Below the pieces are notes generated by a model. The model was given only the letters and a program-made list of their open reading frames with translations, ran no database searches and was not told the DNA's origin. Made by a program: the position numbers and the translations under genes. Of a stretch of DNA of 5,606 nt, positions 4,254 through 5,606 are shown one piece after another; within the stretch, counting starts at the first letter, position 1, and each line of letters begins with the position of its first letter. This stretch comes from an uncultured Clostridia bacterium (lineage in GTDB: Bacteria > Bacillota > Clostridia > Oscillospirales > Acutalibacteraceae): positions 1 to 5,606 of the forward strand of contig CAMOCU010000085.1 of the NCBI GenBank assembly GCA_946610835.1, given 5' to 3'.

Positions 4254-5606
4254 TTATCCGAGCAGCACGCCTTCAAGCGCGCCGATGTGTACTGTATCCG
4301 CCTGCGGGCGGCTGCCGCCGAGCGTGAGCGGAAGATCCTGCCACTGCGCGGGCAGATAATAGTCGATGGGATGGTCGTTGCGGTTGACGATGACCAGCAC
4401 GCGTGAATCGGCCGTCTGCCGCGCGTAACACACACAGCCAAGCGTCGCCGAAACGGGAATGAATTCGCCCGCGGCAAAACAGACGTGCGATTGCCGCAGC
4501 GCACCGAGCTGCCGATAGTAATCGGTCAGCGGCGCGTCCGCTTTTGTCCAATCCATGCAGCCGCGGTTGAACGGGTCTTCGCCGCCCTCCATGCCGGTCT
4601 CGTCCCCGTAATACACGCAAGGCACGCCGGGCAGCGTATATTGAAGCAGCGCCGCGCAGCGCAGCAGCCGCAGCCCTTTTTCGCGCAATGCGCCCGTCAG
4701 CCGTCCGCTGCCGGATCTCCACCGCTCGCGGTCAAACGGTGTGTCCGCCGCCAGAAGTGTCAGCGCTCTGGCCGTGTCGTGCGTGCCGATGTGGTTCATC
4801 AGCGTGTGGATGCTGTACGGCGGATAATGCTCGAGCACGGTCAGCACCGTATCCATAAACGCCTCCGCGCCTGCCGTGGTCAGGAATTGCAGGATCGCCT
4901 TGGCGAACAGATAGTTCATCACGGAGTCCATCTGGCCGCCCATCAGATACCGCCTGCGCGTGCCGTAACTGACTTTGCAGCTCGCGTCCTCCCAAACTTC
5001 GCCGAGAATATAGGCGTCCGGCTTTTCGGATTTGACCGTTTTATAAAACATATCGAGAAAATCATCCGGCAGTTCATCGGCCACATCCAGCCGCCAGCCG
5101 TCCGCGCCGAGCGAAAGCCATTTGCGCGCGACAGAGGCAATATACTGCTGGTACGACGGCTCCTGCTCGCGCACTTCCGGCAGAATGTCGATCCCCCACC
5201 AGCTTTCGTAACTGTCCGGCCAGCAGGTAAATTTGTACCACCCGGCATAGGGCGAAGCGGTGCTCTGGTATGCGCCGACACTGTTATAATGCCCGTATTT
5301 GTTGAAATATCGACTGTCGTCGCCCGTATGGCTGAAAACGCCGTCGAGCAGGATGCGTATCCCCATCTCGTGCGCGGCGCTGCACAGCGCGCGGAAATCC
5401 TCTTCGTCGCCCAGAAGCGGGTCAATCTGTTCGTAATCGCCCGTATCGTAGCGGTGATTGGAATGCGCTTTGAAGATCGGATTGAGATAAATGCATCTGA
5501 CGCCGAGCGACGCGAGATACGGCAGCTTTTGCCGCACGCCCTGCAGATCTCCGCCGAAAAAGTCGTATGTGCGGATTCGTCCCCGCTCATCCGGCTCCCA
5601 CATCGG
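4254..5606 (-). CDS. GH13 alpha-amylase family glycosidase (neopullulanase/cyclomaltodextrinase-like), 5' end cut by window edge
   Basis: The enzyme should hydrolyse alpha-1,4 (possibly alpha-1,6) links in maltodextrins, cyclodextrins or pullulan through a retaining mechanism. The window holds 450 C-terminal residues; numbering here starts at the Met encoded at 5603. The four GH13 regions are present: DGVFSH (87-92), GWRLDVADE with nucleophile D173, GEVWE with acid/base E202, and GTHDTAR with transition-state residue D276. FFGGDLQGV (15-23), YLNPIF (39-44) and SNHRYDTGDY (48-57) are typical of the neopullulanase-like group, although the region V signature reads ILPEV rather than MPKLN. A beta-sandwich C domain follows from about 375. 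The missing upstream part should contain the first barrel strand and perhaps an N-terminal starch-binding domain, so whether the enzyme is secreted cannot be judged. The Met at 5603 is internal: the frame stays open to 5606 and the barrel would be incomplete. All catalytic residues are intact. Confidence 0.93.
   Translation of the reverse strand, partial: PMWEPDERGRIRTYDFFGGDLQGVRQKLPYLASLGVRCIYLNPIFKAHSNHRYDTGDYEQIDPLLGDEEDFRALCSAAHEMGIRILLDGVFSHTGDDSRYFNKYGHYNSVGAYQSTASPYAGWYKFTCWPDSYESWWGIDILPEVREQEPSYQQYIASVARKWLSLGADGWRLDVADELPDDFLDMFYKTVKSEKPDAYILGEVWEDASCKVSYGTRRRYLMGGQMDSVMNYLFAKAILQFLTTAGAEAFMDTVLTVLEHYPPYSIHTLMNHIGTHDTARALTLLAADTPFDRERWRSGSGRLTGALREKGLRLLRCAALLQYTLPGVPCVYYGDETGMEGGEDPFNRGCMDWTKADAPLTDYYRQLGALRQSHVCFAAGEFIPVSATLGCVCYARQTADSRVLVIVNRNDHPIDYYLPAQWQDLPLTLGGSRPQADTVHIGALEGVLLG

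Larger units (their letters stand above)
1..5606 (-). other. Probable single operon: GH13 - LCP-like - transglutaminase lipoprotein - folE - folP-folB - folK
   Basis: All six genes are read leftward. The gaps are 18, 14, 6 and 5 bases, followed by a 4-base overlap at folP-folB/folK. Each ribosome binding site lies in the short gap or in the end of the upstream gene, and no hairpin plus T-run separates them. Shared transcription is an inference from spacing. Both ends continue outside the window, so the main promoter and terminator are not visible. Confidence 0.7.

Noticed and set aside
3219..4406. A 395-codon open frame on the plus strand, opposite the LCP-like gene and parts of its neighbours
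   Set aside because: It crosses the boundaries of three well-supported minus-strand genes and shows no protein motif.
5601..5603. ATG at 5603 as the true start of the GH13 enzyme
   Set aside because: The frame remains open to the window edge, and starting here would remove the first barrel strand that every GH13 enzyme needs.
1..5606. Search for tRNA, rRNA, riboswitch, CRISPR array, insertion sequence or terminator hairpins
   Set aside because: Coding sequence fills nearly all of the window, gaps are at most 18 bases, and no regular repeats or hairpin plus T-run were seen.

Overview
The window is one tightly packed, leftward-transcribed gene string. All six supported genes lie on the minus strand, and no gap between them exceeds 18 bases. 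It reads as a GC-rich Gram-positive, most likely a member of the Clostridia such as a gut-type Oscillospirales or Christensenellales relative. This is an inference from four things: strong AGGAGG-type ribosome binding sites, a LytR-CpsA-Psr (LCP)-type membrane protein, a lipobox lipoprotein, and a neopullulanase-like amylase next to a folate cluster. There is no rRNA or other firm phylogenetic marker.

In order of transcription (right to left) the genes are: (1) the C-terminal part of a GH13 alpha-amylase-family enzyme, running off the right edge; (2) a divergent LCP-family single-pass membrane protein; (3) a secreted lipoprotein with a transglutaminase-like Cys/His/Asp triad; (4) folE, GTP cyclohydrolase I; (5) a natural fusion of dihydropteroate synthase (FolP) and dihydroneopterin aldolase (FolB); (6) folK, the HPPK pyrophosphokinase, starting at TTG and running off the left edge.

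The left half is a compact tetrahydrofolate module. FolE turns GTP into dihydroneopterin triphosphate. After dephosphorylation by an enzyme not seen here, the FolB domain makes 6-hydroxymethyl-dihydropterin. FolK pyrophosphorylates it, and the FolP domain joins it to p-aminobenzoate to give dihydropteroate. The right half is a cell-surface and carbohydrate group (amylase, LCP protein, transglutaminase-like lipoprotein) with no obvious metabolic tie to folate. The spacings (18, 14, 6 and 5 bases, then a 4-base overlap) suggest a single transcript, though an AT-rich inverted repeat just before folE could allow separate control of the folate genes.

No tRNA, rRNA, CRISPR array, insertion sequence, riboswitch or convincing terminator was seen, and no stretch of 300 bases lacks a gene. 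The most interesting points are the FolP-FolB fusion with altered dihydropteroate synthase loop residues, an LCP protein missing part of the family's conserved arginine motif, and the placement of surface genes directly upstream of folate genes. I see no clear evidence of a wholly new system.
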